Assembly: GCA_905221605.1 (NCBI GenBank)
Contig: CAJNDS010000058.1
Span: 1,029,492 to 1,093,491 of the forward strand
Origin: Symbiodinium natans
Taxonomy: Eukaryota > Sar > Dinophyceae > Suessiales > Symbiodiniaceae
Reading direction: 5' to 3'
Length of the DNA stretch: 64,000 nt
Shown here: positions 19,393 through 26,965 of the stretch, in pieces
Numbering within the stretch: the stretch's first letter is position 1
How the letters are laid out: each line of letters opens with the position of its first letter
Notes under the pieces: model-generated
Seen by the model: only the letters and a program-made list of their open reading frames with translations
Databases searched by the model: none
Told to the model about the DNA's origin: nothing
Position numbers and translations under genes: made by a program

Positions 19393-19710
19393 GTTTGGGG
19401 TTTAATCAGGGTTGAAAGGATTGGGGTTTCGAATTAGGTTTCAGGGTTTAGGGCTTAGGCCCCTGGGACTTGTTGCATCTTCCCTAAGTGGATTTAAGAG
19501 GACCGTTTTCTTGTCAGCAGGTTCAAAGGAGTTTAAGTACAGGTCCTGGCTTCGTGCTTGCGACTGTGCGGCTGTAGCGTTTCAGGGGTATGGCTTTTTC
19601 CATTTCAAAGGTTCTGCTGACTCAGGAAGGACCTTGAGAATTTAATGGTTTTAGGGCCCAGGGCCATAGGCTGAGAGGACTGAGCCTTAAACTTCGTCCC
19701 AGCTCCGCAG

Positions 19711-19802
19711 AACCCCGCGCCAGTTGGACGATGTGTGGCGAGTTCAGGGCCTCTTTGAACAGGCTTTGTCGCTGGGCAAAGTCAAGGCACGCTGGACAGG
19801 GG
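19711..19802 (+). CDS. Candidate exon, helical
   Basis: Acceptor CCGCAG at 19710 and GC donor GCTTAGGG at 19803. The frame reads TPRQLDDVWRVQGLFEQALS, an amphipathic helix. One of the better exon candidates. Confidence 0.55.
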
Positions 19803-19845
19803 GCTTAGGGTTTAGGGTTTAGGATTTAGGGTTTAGGGTTTAGGG
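19803..19845 (+). repeat. (TTTAGGG)n array
   Basis: About six units starting at the donor of the previous exon. Confidence 0.9.
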
Positions 19846-19976
19846 GGTTTCCCTGGTATCTGCCCCCGTAAGGTTTAGGGTTATTGGGGTTGGGTTTAGG
19901 TGTCAAGGTCAGGTTCAGGGTTTAGGTTTTCCCCTGTGGATTCCAACCTACGAAGTTGTAGCTTTGTGCTTTACAG

Positions 19977-20059
19977 GTTTAGGGTTTAGGGTTTAGGGTT
20001 TAGGGTTTAGGGTTTAGGGTTTAGGGTTTAGGGTTTAGGGTTTAGGGTTTAGGGTTTAG
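19977..20059 (+). repeat. (TTTAGGG)n array, ~11 units
   Basis: Near-perfect array. It lies 60 bp upstream of an exon, an exception to the usual orientation. Confidence 0.95.
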
Positions 20060-20119
20060 CACAGTTTAGACGAGTTGCGGCCTTCTGCCAGCCTGACGGT
20101 TTGATGTTTGGATTCACAG

Positions 20120-20172
20120 ACTCCAGCGACCTGGGCTCGACTTCTCACAGCTTTGTTGAACCCTACTTGGAG
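20120..20172 (+). CDS. Candidate exon ending in an introner TIR
   Basis: Acceptor TTCACAG at 20119. The frame reads SSDLGSTSHSFVEPYLE. The donor GTTCATGG at 20173 lies inside the terminal repeat of a family A element. Confidence 0.5.
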
Positions 20173-20264
20173 GTTCATGGTAGGTATTCACTAATTCTAA
20201 CTGTACTTATGACCTACTTATACGCCCCTTAAGGGCCCTGAGATGGTTATAAGTACAGTCATAC
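20166..20264 (+). mobile_element. Introner-like element, family A copy 1
   Basis: Left terminal repeat CTTGGAGGTTCATGG and internal palindromic ACTGTACTTAT...ATAAGTACAGT. The right end is eroded. It forms the body of the intron 20173-20299. Confidence 0.6.
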
Positions 20265-20299
20265 TTGGTGCCCTAAACCCTAAACCCCTTTCTTCATAG

Positions 20300-20335
20300 C
20301 CACGCTTTGCGCTCGTTTGCTTCCACGGGCTCCAG
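20300..20335 (+). CDS. Candidate micro-exon
   Basis: Acceptor TTCATAG at 20299, donor GTCGTG at 20336. The frame reads PRFALVCFHGLQ, phase 0 at both ends and matching its neighbours. Confidence 0.45.
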
Positions 20336-20387
20336 GTCGTGCAAGGCCGAAGCAGCCTGAGGAGTCCTGGACTCTGAGCTGAAGCCT

Positions 20388-20520
20388 TAAACCCTAGACC
20401 CTACACCCTAAACCCTAAACCCCAAACCCTAAACCCTAAACCCTAAACCCTAAACCCCAAACCCCAAACCCCAAACCCTAAACCCTAGCCCTGAACCCTA
20501 GTCCCTAAGCCCTGAACCCT
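20388..20520 (-). repeat. (CCCTAAA)n array
   Basis: About 18 units with CCCCAAA variants, ending just before the exon at 20532. Confidence 0.9.
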
Positions 20521-20531
20521 GACCTTGTCAG

Positions 20532-20612
20532 GGTGCGAGGCTGCCACTGCAAGACTTCCGGGACTGGCTCTGCGACTTGGCCCTCGTTGAGCGACTGGAT
20601 CTCGCGACCTGA
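20532..20612 (+). CDS. Candidate terminal exon
   Basis: Acceptor TTGTCAG at 20531. The frame reads LPLQDFRDWLCDLALVERLD and ends in TGA at 20610-20612, so it may be the C-terminus of a gene containing the exons at 20120 and 20300. Confidence 0.5.
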   Translation, partial: GARLPLQDFRDWLCDLALVERLDLAT

Positions 20613-20634
20613 AAGGGGATTTTAGGGGTAGTTT

Positions 20635-20675
20635 GGGGTTTAGGGTTTAGGGTTTAGGGTTTAGGGTTTAGGGTA
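20635..20675 (+). repeat. (TTTAGGG)n array
   Basis: Six units just after the stop at 20612. Confidence 0.9.
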
Positions 20676-20695
20676 GGAGCCTGAATAATTAGAAT

Positions 20696-20785
20696 AGGGT
20701 CTAGGGGGGTGTCTGTTATAGTATAATTACAAAGGGACCATAAGGGAATATTGGTAGTAATTATTTCGACCCCTATATTCGGGTA
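20696..20785 (+). repeat. Family E repeat, copy 2
   Basis: Contains AAAGGGACCATAAGGGAATA; reverse complement of the sequence that the LINE split at 6336/14696. Confidence 0.55.
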
Positions 20786-21191
20786 GTGTTGGGTTCAGGG
20801 TTCTAGGCTCTTTAAAATGGAGAGGGTGTTCAAAGAGGATTGTTAAACGCCCCTTTCTTTCATCAACTAGCATAGCTGTGCCCCAGAATCCTCAAGCAAT
20901 CCCCGACCATTTCCTCGCAGACCTCCATCCTCAGCGCGGCTTGCACAGCTCTGAACGGCAGCCGTACGCCCCAACATGAAAGAACCCTAAATCCGAAATC
21001 CCGCCCGCAGCCCACGTCCCTAGAATCCCAATCCATATACATGAAGCCCTAAATCCCAACCCAGCATCCCCAAATCCTAAAACCTCAAACTCTGCATCCC
21101 TAAAAAACCCAAAGCCTTAAAACCCCAAAAAAAAACCTCCTCAAAACTTTCAAAACCCTAGACCCTAAAACTCTAAAGCCTTTAACTTCAG

Positions 21192-21283
21192 GTCATTATT
21201 GCGGCCTGGATCCAGAGAAGCCCATCCCAGGGCATCTGGTCGAGCCTGATTGGCCACAGGACTTTGGGGGATGTGACGGCAGG
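21192..21283 (+). CDS. Candidate exon
   Basis: Acceptor CTTCAG at 21191 and donor GTTTAGG at 21284. Two frames are open (HYCGLDPEKPIPGHLVEP and VIIAAWIQRSPSQGIW); only the second is phase-compatible with the next exon. Confidence 0.5.
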
Positions 21284-21345
21284 GTTTAGGGTTTGGGGTT
21301 TGGGGTTTAGGGTTTAGGGTTCAGGTGTTAGGGTTAGTTTAGGGT
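21284..21345 (+). repeat. (TTTAGGG)n array, degenerate
   Basis: Starts at the donor of the exon ending 21283. Confidence 0.85.
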
Positions 21346-21357
21346 TTGGAGTTCTAG

Positions 21358-21413
21358 GCGTGAGACGGAAGCGAAGGAAGATGCCTTGAGCTCCTCTTCG
21401 CGATCCTTGATGA
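21358..21413 (+). CDS. Candidate exon
   Basis: Acceptor TTCTAG at 21357 and strong donor GTAAGG at 21414. The frame reads RETEAKEDALSSSSRSLM. Confidence 0.5.
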
Positions 21414-21464
21414 GTAAGGGGTGTTGAGCTTTTTGTTCGGGATCCTTTTCATGACTTCCCATCC

Positions 21465-21578
21465 GGGGGTTTCCGAAGTTCGGGGTATCCTCTTGGGGTC
21501 CTTCTTAAAGGCATCCTACTATTTGGTGGCCCATATTCGGGATCCCCTATTTTCGCAACCCCTCATTTGGGGATGTGG
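21465..21578 (-). repeat. Dispersed short repeat, family B copy 2
   Basis: Reverse complement of the family B core at 1318 and 53388. Confidence 0.6.
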
Positions 21579-21804
21579 GGCTTGCTGGGTACGCAAAAAC
21601 AGCCCTACACCCCCAAGCCTCGTGCCACGCCAGCGGGTTAGGACTAATTACAGTTTAAGACCTGAGCACTTTTGGTGCCGAATTGCAATTCTCTTTCTTG
21701 GAGGGGCATGTTCTTTTGTAGTAGAAAAAAATAGAAAGCCAACTGCCCCAAGGAAGGAAATACAGTTCAGGGTCCAGGTAGACTAGTTCTGGGGTTTAGG
21801 CAAG

Positions 21805-21893
21805 TAGAAGACAGCGAGGACCTCCAGTTCACTGAGGATGACTTCGTAAGCTGGCAAGGAGCCTGGCTGTTCAAGTTGGCACTGTTGCTTGGA
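21805..21893 (+). CDS. Candidate exon, acidic then hydrophobic
   Basis: Acceptor GGCAAG at 21804, donor GTTCAT inside the family A element. The frame reads EDSEDLQFTEDDFVSWQGAW then KLALLLG. Its start phase matches the GTAAGG donor of the previous exon. A further exon, in a frame I could not fix, probably follows the element near 21992-22080. Confidence 0.55.
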
Positions 21894-21991
21894 GTTCATT
21901 GTTGGCCAATTATAACTGTACTTATAACCCACTTATAAGGATCTTAAGTGCCCTAATATTAATTAGTTAATAAGTACAATGAACCTCCAAG
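21888..21991 (+). mobile_element. Introner-like element, family A copy 2
   Basis: 104 bp with inverted ends CTTGGAGTTCATTG and CAATGAACCTCCAAG, flanked by TG on both sides. The 5' end supplies the donor of the exon ending 21893. Confidence 0.7.
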
Positions 21992-22199
21992 TGTGCCATT
22001 CCATGCAGCAGTACCATGTTTTTCTCCGCAGCCGCACCGGTCAAATCAGACGACTTCTCAGGTTACTTGGGAACCTAGATTCATGAAACCGGAACATCTC
22101 TAGACACAAGCAAATGCCCGAAACCCCAACATCTCCAAACCAAGACACCGACTCCAAACAAAGCTAGACCAGCATACCTCTACCCCAAAGTACCTCTAC

Positions 22200-22318
22200 C
22201 CTAGACCCTAGACCCTAAACCCTAAACCCTAAACCCTAAACCCTAAACCCTAAACCCTAAACCCTAAACCCTAAACCCTAAACCCTAAACCCTAAACCCT
22301 AAACCCTAAACCCTACAC
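22200..22318 (-). repeat. (CCCTAAA)n array, ~16 units
   Basis: Near-perfect array upstream of a short exon-like stretch at 22368. Confidence 0.95.
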
Positions 22319-22390
22319 CCGACCCGGAGCTCGAATTCCCAAAGGCCACGCCCCAAACATCCCTGCAGCCCTGGTCTTGATTTCTTCGAT

Positions 22391-22779
22391 TTGGGATGTT
22401 CCCCCTTGTACTAACAGGTTTAGGGTTTAGGGTTTAGGGTTTTAGGCTTAAGGTTCTTGAGGGAGGGGGCTTCATGGGGTGTAGGTGCGTAGGGAGCCTT
22501 AGGGAAGCTTAGGGAGCCTTAGGAGTACTGGCGAGTATTAGGGAACCCTGGGTTTAAAAAAAACCCTTGAACCCCCCTCCCTTAAGAAGCCTATAAGTCC
22601 TTCAGAGGGATCATAGTACCCCCTCTAGAATCTTCACCCCAAACCCTAAACTCTAAACCCTAAACCCTAAACCCTAAGCCCTAAACCCTAAGCCCTAAAC
22701 CCTAAACCCTAAACCCTAAACCCTAAGCCCTAAACCCTAAACCCTAAACTCTACGCTAGTATAAGGGGGAACATCCCAA
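22391..22779 (+). mobile_element. TIR element, family D copy 1, carrying telomere-type arrays
   Basis: Inverted ends TTGGGATGTTCCCCCTT and AAGGGGGAACATCCCAA. Inside are a (TTTAGGG)n block at 22420-22446 and a (CCCTAAA)n block at 22635-22754, in inverted orientation. Other copies at 36585 and 59972 lack the arrays. Confidence 0.65.
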
Positions 22780-22800
22780 TCTTTGAGGTACAACGCCAAG

Positions 22801-22858
22801 CAGTGGAGTGAAGAGGTCATGGTGCCCGATCCGCAGGCCGTGCTCGGGGGGCAAGAGG
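22801..22858 (+). CDS. Candidate exon
   Basis: AG at 22800, donor GTTTAGG at 22859. The frame reads QWSEEVMVPDPQAVLGGQ. The W-x-E-(E)-x-M pattern recurs in exons at 48688 and 61415. Confidence 0.45.
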
Positions 22859-22985
22859 GTTTAGGGTTTTAGGGTTTAGGGTTTAGGGTTTAGGGTTTAG
22901 GGTTTAGGGTTTAGGGTTTAGGGCTTAGGGTTTAGGGTTTAGGGTTTAGGCTTCAGAGTTGAGAGTTCAGGGTTGAAGGTTTAGG
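22857..22985 (+). repeat. (TTTAGGG)n array
   Basis: About fifteen units, the first forming the donor of the preceding exon. Confidence 0.95.
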
Positions 22986-23221
22986 GTTTCGGGCTTAGGG
23001 TTTAGGGTTCATGGGGCAACTTGGGATATTTCTAGATTGCCTGTAGCTAGCTTTGGAAGAGGGTCCTACTTGGCAGAGGTTTCTTTAGGAGCAACCAAGA
23101 GAAGGAGTTTTGAAGTTCAGTGCTGGGAATTGGTCCTGTAGGGCTGCAGGGGTGTGACTCTGGGAACTTGGTGGGCGATGTGTCGTAGACTGAACTCGAA
23201 TGTGCTTTGGGTTTTGGGGCT

Positions 23222-23272
23222 CTAAACCCAAAACCCTAAACCCTAAACCCTAAAACCCTAAACCTAAACCCT
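23222..23272 (-). repeat. (CCCTAAA)n array
   Basis: About seven units, upstream of the exon at 23355. Confidence 0.9.
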
Positions 23273-23354
23273 TACGCGACTCTGAGTTGGTCAAAGCTTC
23301 TTGTCGGATGGGCTGAGGCTAGCGTAGCACAGGACGAGAACATGACGCCTTAAG

Positions 23355-23411
23355 CGGTGGCTGCCCGAAGTTCGCCGTGACTTATTGCATGCGGCATCTG
23401 AGCTGCTTAGG
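23355..23411 (+). CDS. Candidate exon, coiled-coil-like
   Basis: Acceptor TTAAG at 23354, donor GTTTAGG at 23412. The frame reads RWLPEVRRDLLHAASELLR. Confidence 0.5.
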
Positions 23412-23542
23412 GTTTAGGGTTTAGGGTTTAGGGTCTAGGGTCTAGGGTCTAGGGTCTAGGGTCTAGGGTCTAGGGTCTAGGGTCTAGGGTTTAGGGTTTA
23501 GGGTTTAGGGTTCGGGGTTCAGGGTTCAGGGTTTAGGGTTTA
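23412..23542 (+). repeat. (TTTAGGG)n with a homogeneous (TCTAGGG)8 block
   Basis: Starts at the donor of the exon ending 23411. The middle of the array is pure TCTAGGG. Confidence 0.95.
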
Positions 23543-23543
23543 G

Positions 23544-23662
23544 ATGCTTGAAAGCCGGTCCAATCCCTGAGTCACGGAGCCAGGAGCGAATGCTTCGCAA
23601 GTTTTGCAAGAAGCAAGGCTTCAAGATCACAGACGCCCGTTGCCAAGCAGGGGAGTGCCAGG
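23544..23662 (+). CDS. Candidate exon, basic
   Basis: Acceptor TTTAG at 23543 is the end of the array. GC donor at 23663. The frame reads LKAGPIPESRSQERMLRKF then KQGFKITDARCQAGEC. Confidence 0.5.
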
Positions 23663-23862
23663 GCTTGGGATTTGAGGGTTTGATTTTTTGGGGTTTCTAT
23701 ATCCCCCTTGGGAATCATTTTATATTTTTGTTTATATAAACCCAAGAGGATATTAAAAATATGTTCTTATTAAGGTTCTAAGGGGAGTCTTAGTATAGGT
23801 TTAGGGTCTAGGGTTCAGAGTTAGGGCTTTGGGTTTAGGGTTCCAGGCTTAGAGTTGTCTAG

Positions 23863-23957
23863 CCCATGGCACTTCCTAGCCGTGCCCTTGCTCAGGTCGA
23901 ACGTGTGAAGGCAGCTTTCGACAAGGCTGACAAAGACGGGAGCCTCGAACGAATGAC
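23863..23957 (+). CDS. Candidate exon, partial EF-hand-like
   Basis: AG at 23862. The frame reads ALAQVERVKAAFDKADKDGS. The segment AAFDKADKDGS resembles the start of an EF-hand helix and Ca2+ loop; the rest of the loop would have to come from the next exon. No clear donor is visible. Confidence 0.4.
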
Positions 23958-24045
23958 CCAAAACCTTAAACCCTAAACCCCAAACCTTAAACCCTAAACC
24001 CCAAACCTTAAACCCTAAATCCTAAACCCTATACCTAAAACCCTA
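23950..24045 (-). repeat. (CCCTAAA)n array, degenerate
   Basis: CCCTAAA/CCTTAAA/CCCCAAA units directly after the candidate exon. Confidence 0.8.
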
Positions 24046-24496
24046 CATCCTGATACAGTAGTGTAGGGCTAAGGGCTCTTAGAGGCTTTTTGATACAGGC
24101 CTGCCGGGCCGGATCTCTAGAGTACAGGGGCCCCATCAAGGTATATGGGTAATTGGTATGGGCTCCCACGACTACAGCCAATCTATTCAGCCCACAGCTC
24201 TGCACCTCCGTCCAGAAGCCTGAATCCACAACCCTAAACCCGAAGCCCTGGACACCCGGAAGGAAAAGACATGACTTGACAGCATGTCTCCACATGGGTC
24301 TGTTCGTTTTTGGGGGCTCAGGTTTGAGAAGAGCATGCGGATTGCACACCCGCGAAACATACACCCGAAACATTCCTGCGAAACATACCCGCGAAACCTA
24401 CCCTGATCCCAACACCTGTCCCCCCTTATCGAACAAGCCTGTATATGTATATGTATATGTATATGCATATGTATATGTATATGAATATGAATATGA

Positions 24497-24528
<32 letters not shown>

Positions 24529-25014
24529 TGTATAATATATATATATATACATAGCTGCAGATGTACGTGTATGGATCAAAACATGTTCATGTATTTGTTG
24601 TTCATTTTTCTGTATATCCGGTCAATGAAAGAAAAGCAATTTCCCGCAACCATTGACGCTTGGGTTCTCTGATTGGAGTGTCCCAGAATTTGCTTGCTGT
24701 CTTGGGGTTAGCACCAAGCACGCGGGACTGTCCTGGTAGCTAAGGCGCAAAACCCCACCAAAACAGCAAACAACAGAGCAATTTCACGGACTCTTGCCAT
24801 GGCGCTCTGACTCGGAGAGTCCCAGAAAATCATTTTGTGCGGGTGTTTTTGCTTTTCGGCTCCTCTCAGTACACGGGGGGGGGGGGGGGGGGGGCGGGGA
24901 ACTGTAAGAGTAACAACAACGCTGTGGTCCCTCACCTCTGGTTTTTGGTCCCTTTTCCCCTAAGTAGGTCTTTTTTTTGGCTGGGGAGCACAGAAACTGG
25001 ACCCTCAACCCTCC
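24046..25014. other. Unassigned with microsatellites
   Basis: Contains a (TATATG)n hexamer array (24436-24552) and a run of 20 G (24875-24894). No exon or gene is convincing; ORFs across the hexamers are artefacts. Confidence 0.4.
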
Positions 25015-25175
25015 ACCCAAACCCTAAACCCTAAACCCTAAACCCTAAACCCTTAAAACCACAGAAGCCTTATAAGCACTGTGGAGTGGCCCTGTACGCC
25101 CCTAGACCGTAAAACCTTGAACCTTCAACCTGAAGCCCTAAGCCCTAAGCCCTAAGCCCTAAACCCTAAACCCTA
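25015..25175 (-). repeat. (CCCTAAA)n arrays abutting the LTR element
   Basis: Two blocks (25015-25055 and 25130-25175). The second touches the LTR. Confidence 0.9.
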
Positions 25176-25404
25176 TACGGGGGGCAACCGAAGGAGGACA
25201 GGGAACAAGACAGTCAACCCCAACAGAAGCCCTTATTACCCCTGGAACAACCAACAACCGAACAACAAGACCCCAAACCAAGGGTACACTTTTTACGAAA
25301 CCTTCGACCGCTTTGGTCATGGCTTGAGCCAAAGATTACCGGGTTCATTGACCCTTCAACTTCCAATACCAACTCCTTTCTACAATACCAATTGCAGCTC
25401 CGCA
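25176..25404 (-). repeat. 3' LTR
   Basis: 229 bp matching 34861-35099. In element orientation it begins TGCGGAGCTGC and ends GCCCCCCGTA. Confidence 0.9.
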
Positions 25405-25416
25405 CTCCCCCTGTCC
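25405..25416 (-). promoter_or_regulatory. Polypurine tract
   Basis: On the - strand GGACAGGGGGAG directly precedes the 3' LTR, the expected plus-strand primer. Confidence 0.75.
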
Positions 25417-25589
25417 TAGGATTTCCTAGGACACATTGGAGGTGCAGATCTTTGGCCAAAAACCGCCATTTAGGCAGCAGCCAGCTGCTTGAAATGCACA
25501 TTGTGGTTTAACGTCTTCCAGGACGAACCTTCAGCTCATTGGCTGAATCCTTTACCATTGAGGATTTCTTCACCTCGCACTTGGAAAAT

Positions 25590-26960
25590 TCACGTTCCAG
25601 CGGCCCATTCCTCACCAAGGAACTCAGCATTCACCACCCAGCCATCCTTGAGGCAATGCTTACAAAGCGTTTTAGCCCTGAGTTGTGAATATCGCAGAAC
25701 ATCACAGTCACTGCTTGCGTGCATACAGTTCCCACCAACTGTTGTATACAAAGTGGCACTCGCAGGAATAACCACCGCTTTCTTTATCCACAGCCATTTA
25801 TACAGCCGTCGAAAGAGGCACCATGCCAGTTCCCAGAGTATAATTGCTGCCACCAAATATGCAACAAGGTCTGAATTGTTGACAACCATTTCAATACCTT
25901 GAGCCAGAACCATCACCGTAGACGTGTTGGCGACCTTGCACACCCCTTCTTCTGAGCAAAAGAATCCAGCCGTGGACACTTCTTCGCCACCAATTGCCAT
26001 CCCTTGCAGAGATGCAGCCACCATCATGACCGCCATTGCAAGCGAGGCTTTTTTCAAGTCAGTCCCTTGTACCAACAGTCGGAGACCCCAAAGTGCCTTT
26101 TGCTTTGCATACACCTGTCCACTCATCAATTTGGTCAACAGGTCAGCGATCATATACTCACCGCGAAGATGCGCTATCACCATATAACCACGGTCCACCA
26201 GAGACCTGACACCGGCTGCTCGAATTCTCAGGTGTCTTGTCCTCCAGCTTCCAGCAGGATATTGAATGATCGAGCACGTTGAAACCGAATCTGTATACAG
26301 CACTTTTTGCAGCGATTCTTCACCTGTTCCAACCAAAGCGGCAATTATAGGGGTGCACGACTGAATCATCGTTGCTCCCTCTATGGACGCATGTAATTCA
26401 GCTTCAGCTGTACTTAAAGCCACCGTTGATTGTCTTTGTGTTGCCCACATCACTGGACAGTCACCCCACACCACCACCGCTCCTGAGTGGCTCTTTTCGT
26501 TTTCACCTGCTGCAAAGCTGGCATCCGCGTAGGACTCCACCACCTTAACGCCTCGTCCATAACGCAACACCTCATTTCTTTCTTTTTCGCATGTTGCGAT
26601 TGCTCCGAACGTCAAGCCTAACGTTGGAGTTGCAGCAAGGTATCGGAAAACCTCCTCAGCCTTTTTAACCACAAATCGCGGCCTTCGGGATGTCCACAAA
26701 GACAACTGGCTCGTGCAGAACGCCAAATCAGGTCGAGTTTTGATTGCCACCCAGAGGAACTCCCCTACGGCACCTTGAGCCGCTCGCAAGGAAGGAATAT
26801 CCACCTCCTCTTCTTCACCTGGAGTTTCTTTCACCATTGGCAGGTTACTCCCTTTTCCAGTTTCATCGATCTGATACCCTCGTCGGTTCAGCAAATCTCT
26901 CACAAAGTCCTCCTGGTTGAGAAAGAAGCTGCCATTTCGATACCAGATTTGGACACCCAA
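25590..26960 (-). CDS. LTR element pol, C-terminal part: end of RT, RNase H, membrane tail
   Basis: Continues the polyprotein after a frameshift. This frame is open from about 26996 and overlaps the upstream frame by ~30 bp; it has no ATG of its own near the start. It begins with FLKFLGVQIWYR, the region after RT motif C. RNase H residues are SYADASF (about 26515-26535), STAEAEL (about 26395-26415) and YTDSVST. The ADLLTK motif typical of copia RNase H follows. Near the C-terminus are a probable membrane helix (LVAYLVAAIILWELAWCLF) and a Cys/His cluster (HASSDCD ... CKHC). Confidence 0.8.
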   Translation of the reverse strand: MGVQIWYRNGSFFLNQEDFVRDLLNRRGYQIDETGKGSNLPMVKETPGEEEEVDIPSLRAAQGAVGEFLWVAIKTRPDLAFCTSQLSLWTSRRPRFVVKKAEEVFRYLAATPTLGLTFGAIATCEKERNEVLRYGRGVKVVESYADASFAAGENEKSHSGAVVVWGDCPVMWATQRQSTVALSTAEAELHASIEGATMIQSCTPIIAALVGTGEESLQKVLYTDSVSTCSIIQYPAGSWRTRHLRIRAAGVRSLVDRGYMVIAHLRGEYMIADLLTKLMSGQVYAKQKALWGLRLLVQGTDLKKASLAMAVMMVAASLQGMAIGGEEVSTAGFFCSEEGVCKVANTSTVMVLAQGIEMVVNNSDLVAYLVAAIILWELAWCLFRRLYKWLWIKKAVVIPASATLYTTVGGNCMHASSDCDVLRYSQLRAKTLCKHCLKDGWVVNAEFLGEEWAAGT

Positions 26961-26965
26961 AAACT

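Noticed and set aside
24153-24672. ORFs rich in Tyr/Val/Met
   Set aside because: Produced by the TATATG hexamer array.
25590-26960. Independent RNase H gene
   Set aside because: It continues the polyprotein after a frameshift and lies between the same LTRs.
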